A stretch of 63,564 nt of DNA from Terriglobales bacterium (GTDB taxonomy: Bacteria > Acidobacteriota > Terriglobia > Terriglobales > Acidobacteriaceae): the NCBI GenBank assembly GCA_035691485.1, contig DASSIZ010000023.1, positions 1-63,564 of the forward strand. Reading direction: 5' to 3'. Position numbers and translations under genes: made by a program. The notes beneath the pieces are model-generated. The model searched no databases. It was not told where the DNA came from and saw only the letters and a list, made by a program, of their open reading frames with translations. The first letter of the stretch is position 1; each line of letters opens with the position of its first letter. This document shows positions 62,250-63,564 of the stretch, one piece after another.

Positions 62250-62915
62250 CTACCTGCGGTAGCCTTGGGTCTGGCCAGCGTCGTACCCCCGAGCATAGCC
62301 CGCCTGGTACCCCTGCCGGAAAGAATTCTTGTACGCCGTCTGGCTGCCGTAGGAAGAGTTGTAGCCCTTGGTCCCAATTTGATACGTGCTGCTGTAGGTC
62401 GGGCGATTGCGGTGACCGTTATTGCGGTCCGCCTGTCCGTAACCCATGCCGGTCTGGAAACCATTGTTGTACGCCACGTTCGGCAGAATGTTGCCGCTCG
62501 GGCCATTGCCGTAAGTTCGGTTGCGGTAGGGTTCATTGCGTTGGCCGTCGCGGCCGTATTCGCCATTTCGGTCGGGGTAATGGCCATTCTGCCCTTGATA
62601 CGTGCCGTTGCCCTGATAACCCTGGTCGTAGCCAGACTCATAGGCGCGGCGGTCCCGGTCATTGTCGAAACGCACATGGTATCGGCGGACGCGATTGTTG
62701 GCGCGGTCTTCCTGCCCGTGATTCCAGCCCTGCTGATAGCTTGAGCTGTTCGCGCTGTTGCCGTCACTGTCTTTAACTTGATCGCTCTTGTCGTGACCGC
62801 GGCCGTGCTCAAGCCCTTGCTCCGATTGCGCGGTGACGATCATGGGCGTAACCAGCACCGCCATTGTGAATGCCAGGGACAGAGCCCAGACTGCGCGACG
62901 CAGCTGCAATTTCAT
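62250..62915 (-). CDS. Gly/Tyr-rich secreted repeat protein
   Basis: 221 residues from the ATG at 62915 (GGGAG upstream); the in-frame ATG at 63161 adds a long unconserved stretch. Signal peptide (VWALSLAFTMAVLVTPMIVTA). The mature protein is rich in Gly, Tyr, Asn, Arg and Gln with repeats such as GYDQGYQGNGTYQGQ, YQQGWNHGQEDR, GFQTGMGYGQ and GYQAGYARGYDAGQTQGY. The GYxxGY spacing is the type seen in glycine-zipper or secreted Gly-rich proteins; no enzyme motif. Directly downstream of nothing known. Role in envelope structure is plausible. Confidence 0.6.
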   Translation of the reverse strand: MKLQLRRAVWALSLAFTMAVLVTPMIVTAQSEQGLEHGRGHDKSDQVKDSDGNSANSSSYQQGWNHGQEDRANNRVRRYHVRFDNDRDRRAYESGYDQGYQGNGTYQGQNGHYPDRNGEYGRDGQRNEPYRNRTYGNGPSGNILPNVAYNNGFQTGMGYGQADRNNGHRNRPTYSSTYQIGTKGYNSSYGSQTAYKNSFRQGYQAGYARGYDAGQTQGYRR

Positions 62916-63012
62916 GAGAAGACTCCCATCTTCGTGCTGTTGGAGGACACATCTTTCAGTATCCACTCCGGCGCCCCTACAAAGCTGGTCAGAATTGAAC
63001 GCATTGCAGGTT

Positions 63013-63165
63013 TCACACGATATTGCGCCAGTGTCGCTTATCGATTTCCCATTCAACGTCTCCCAGGTCAGCCCGGGAGTGCTGAGGATCGCGTGCGATG
63101 ATTTCGCGCAACTCCTGAGCCAGGCTTTCCAGTTCAGCCAAGGATTTTTCTGCCAAGCCAATCAT
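63013..63165 (-). CDS. Possible small helical protein (50 residues)
   Basis: ATG at 63165 with AGGCGG about 7 bases upstream: MIGLAEKSLAELESLAQE then LREIIARDPQHS and LGDVEWEIDKRHW. It reads as an amphipathic helix and lacks known domains. Another in-frame ATG lies at 63195. It may simply be a chance frame; overlaps nothing else. Confidence 0.3.
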   Translation of the reverse strand: MIGLAEKSLAELESLAQELREIIARDPQHSRADLGDVEWEIDKRHWRNIV

Positions 63166-63389
63166 GTTCACAAACCGCCTGTTTAAGGATGGCATTTCCA
63201 AGGCAAGTGAACTGAGCAAAAGTGAACAGGTTGTTTGGAACGCCAAGCGCCGCGGCCGGCTGTGCAAGGCCGGCGTTAATCTCCCGCGATCGCCAGCAGC
63301 GCCGGTTCAGCCGGAGGCACTTGCAGGTGTGGCATCGGACGGGAAAACGCAGAACCTGTCGTCGAGCTCAGGCGTGGTAGCGCTTTCGG

Positions 63390-63510
63390 TTACCGACGCT
63401 GAGGCGTGTGGTGAGTTATAGGCAGCAGTTCACCGATCGTGGTTCCGATCACTTCGCCAGATACTACAAACTCGATGCGTCGATTCCGATATTCGCTGAA
63501 AGGACCGCAG
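63390..63510 (-). pseudogene. OmpA-like C-terminus, frame disrupted, at window edge
   Basis: On the minus strand a short frame ends with EYRNRRIEFVVSGEVIGT, like the C-terminus of OmpA-family proteins, then TIGELLPITHH and a stop at 63390. Reading further upstream (to 63564) in the same frame gives a Cys/Trp-rich string with no OmpA character, so the gene is either truncated, frameshifted or assembled badly. The rest of the 649-base end region after 62915 contains only the small possible gene above. Confidence 0.35.
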
Positions 63511-63564
63511 AATCGGCTCCACCAGCAAATCGTACAGCAGGGTCCTAAATGGGTGTTCCATACC

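Noticed and set aside
63164-63421. 85-codon plus-strand frame at the right end
   Set aside because: No ribosome site, no domain and it overlaps the OmpA-like end and a plausible minus-strand small gene.
1-63564. CRISPR arrays, tRNA, rRNA, insertion sequences, prophage or toxin-antitoxin pairs
   Set aside because: I looked for regularly spaced repeats, transposase or integrase motifs and cloverleaf-like sequence; none was convincing.

Overview
The window (63,564 bases, fairly GC-rich, no rRNA, tRNA, CRISPR array or insertion sequence that I could see) looks like a chromosomal segment of a soil-type Acidobacteriota, probably from a metagenome or draft contig. The clues are a VWFA protein of the acidobacterial type, Ser/Thr kinases with TPR tails, a TonB-type receptor with a carboxypeptidase-regulatory domain, VPS10/BNR-repeat proteases or scaffolds, small DUF2934 proteins and orphan MacB-type permeases. 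Both ends cut through genes: a glycosyltransferase on the left and, probably, an OmpA-family C-terminus on the right.

Layout. (1) 1-12.3 kb is a cell-surface polysaccharide region. It holds a GT4 glycosyltransferase, a lipoprotein alpha-L-rhamnosidase, an N,N-dimethylformamidase-beta-like protein, a CDP-tyvelose-epimerase-like SDR, UDP-glucuronate decarboxylase, a WbpA/WbpP-type pair (UDP-HexNAc dehydrogenase plus 4-epimerase), UDP-glucose dehydrogenase and a dolichyl-phosphate-glucosyltransferase-like GT2. Together they could supply UDP-GlcA, UDP-xylose and UDP-HexNAc uronic acids. (2) 12.4-33.7 kb holds mostly secreted or envelope proteins: a GH99/71-like hydrolase with Ig/PKD modules, a VWFA protein, a beta-propeller, an outer-membrane barrel, an S10 carboxypeptidase, a TonB-type receptor followed by two MacB-like permeases, a large polytopic membrane protein, a BNR-repeat protein, FKBP, DinB and cyclopropane-fatty-acid synthase.

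(3) 33.9-55.9 kb is the most interesting part, an anaerobic-respiration and stress island. A DUF3373-like porin diverges from a run of co-directional genes: mono-heme cytochrome c, a Tat-exported PsrA/PhsA-like molybdoenzyme, a PsrB-like ferredoxin, a PsrC/NrfD-like membrane subunit, two paralogous ArsR regulators that share a Cys pair, an ECF sigma factor fused to a zinc-binding anti-sigma-like tail, then a translationally coupled OsmC-TolC-HlyD-RND-DUF2892 operon. After these come a Crp/Fnr regulator, a ScdA/RIC iron-centre repair protein, and a second coupled operon: a nitrate transporter fused to a NarI-like cytochrome b domain, a cytoplasmic NasC/NapA-like molybdoenzyme, a four-cluster ferredoxin, a Tat-type high-potential Rieske protein and a small membrane protein. 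Two families of palindromes tie the island together: 24-bp CAGTT...AACTG sites (ArsR candidates) and TGTGA-N6-TCACA sites (Crp/Fnr candidates).

(4) 55.9-63.6 kb has a Ser/Thr kinase with TPRs, a deazaflavin-dependent nitroreductase, PilZ, a DUF4440 protein, an ABM monooxygenase, DUF2934, a LolA/RseB-like protein, a Gly/Tyr-rich secreted protein, and a broken OmpA-like end. All functions are assigned from reading motifs by eye; no database search was run.
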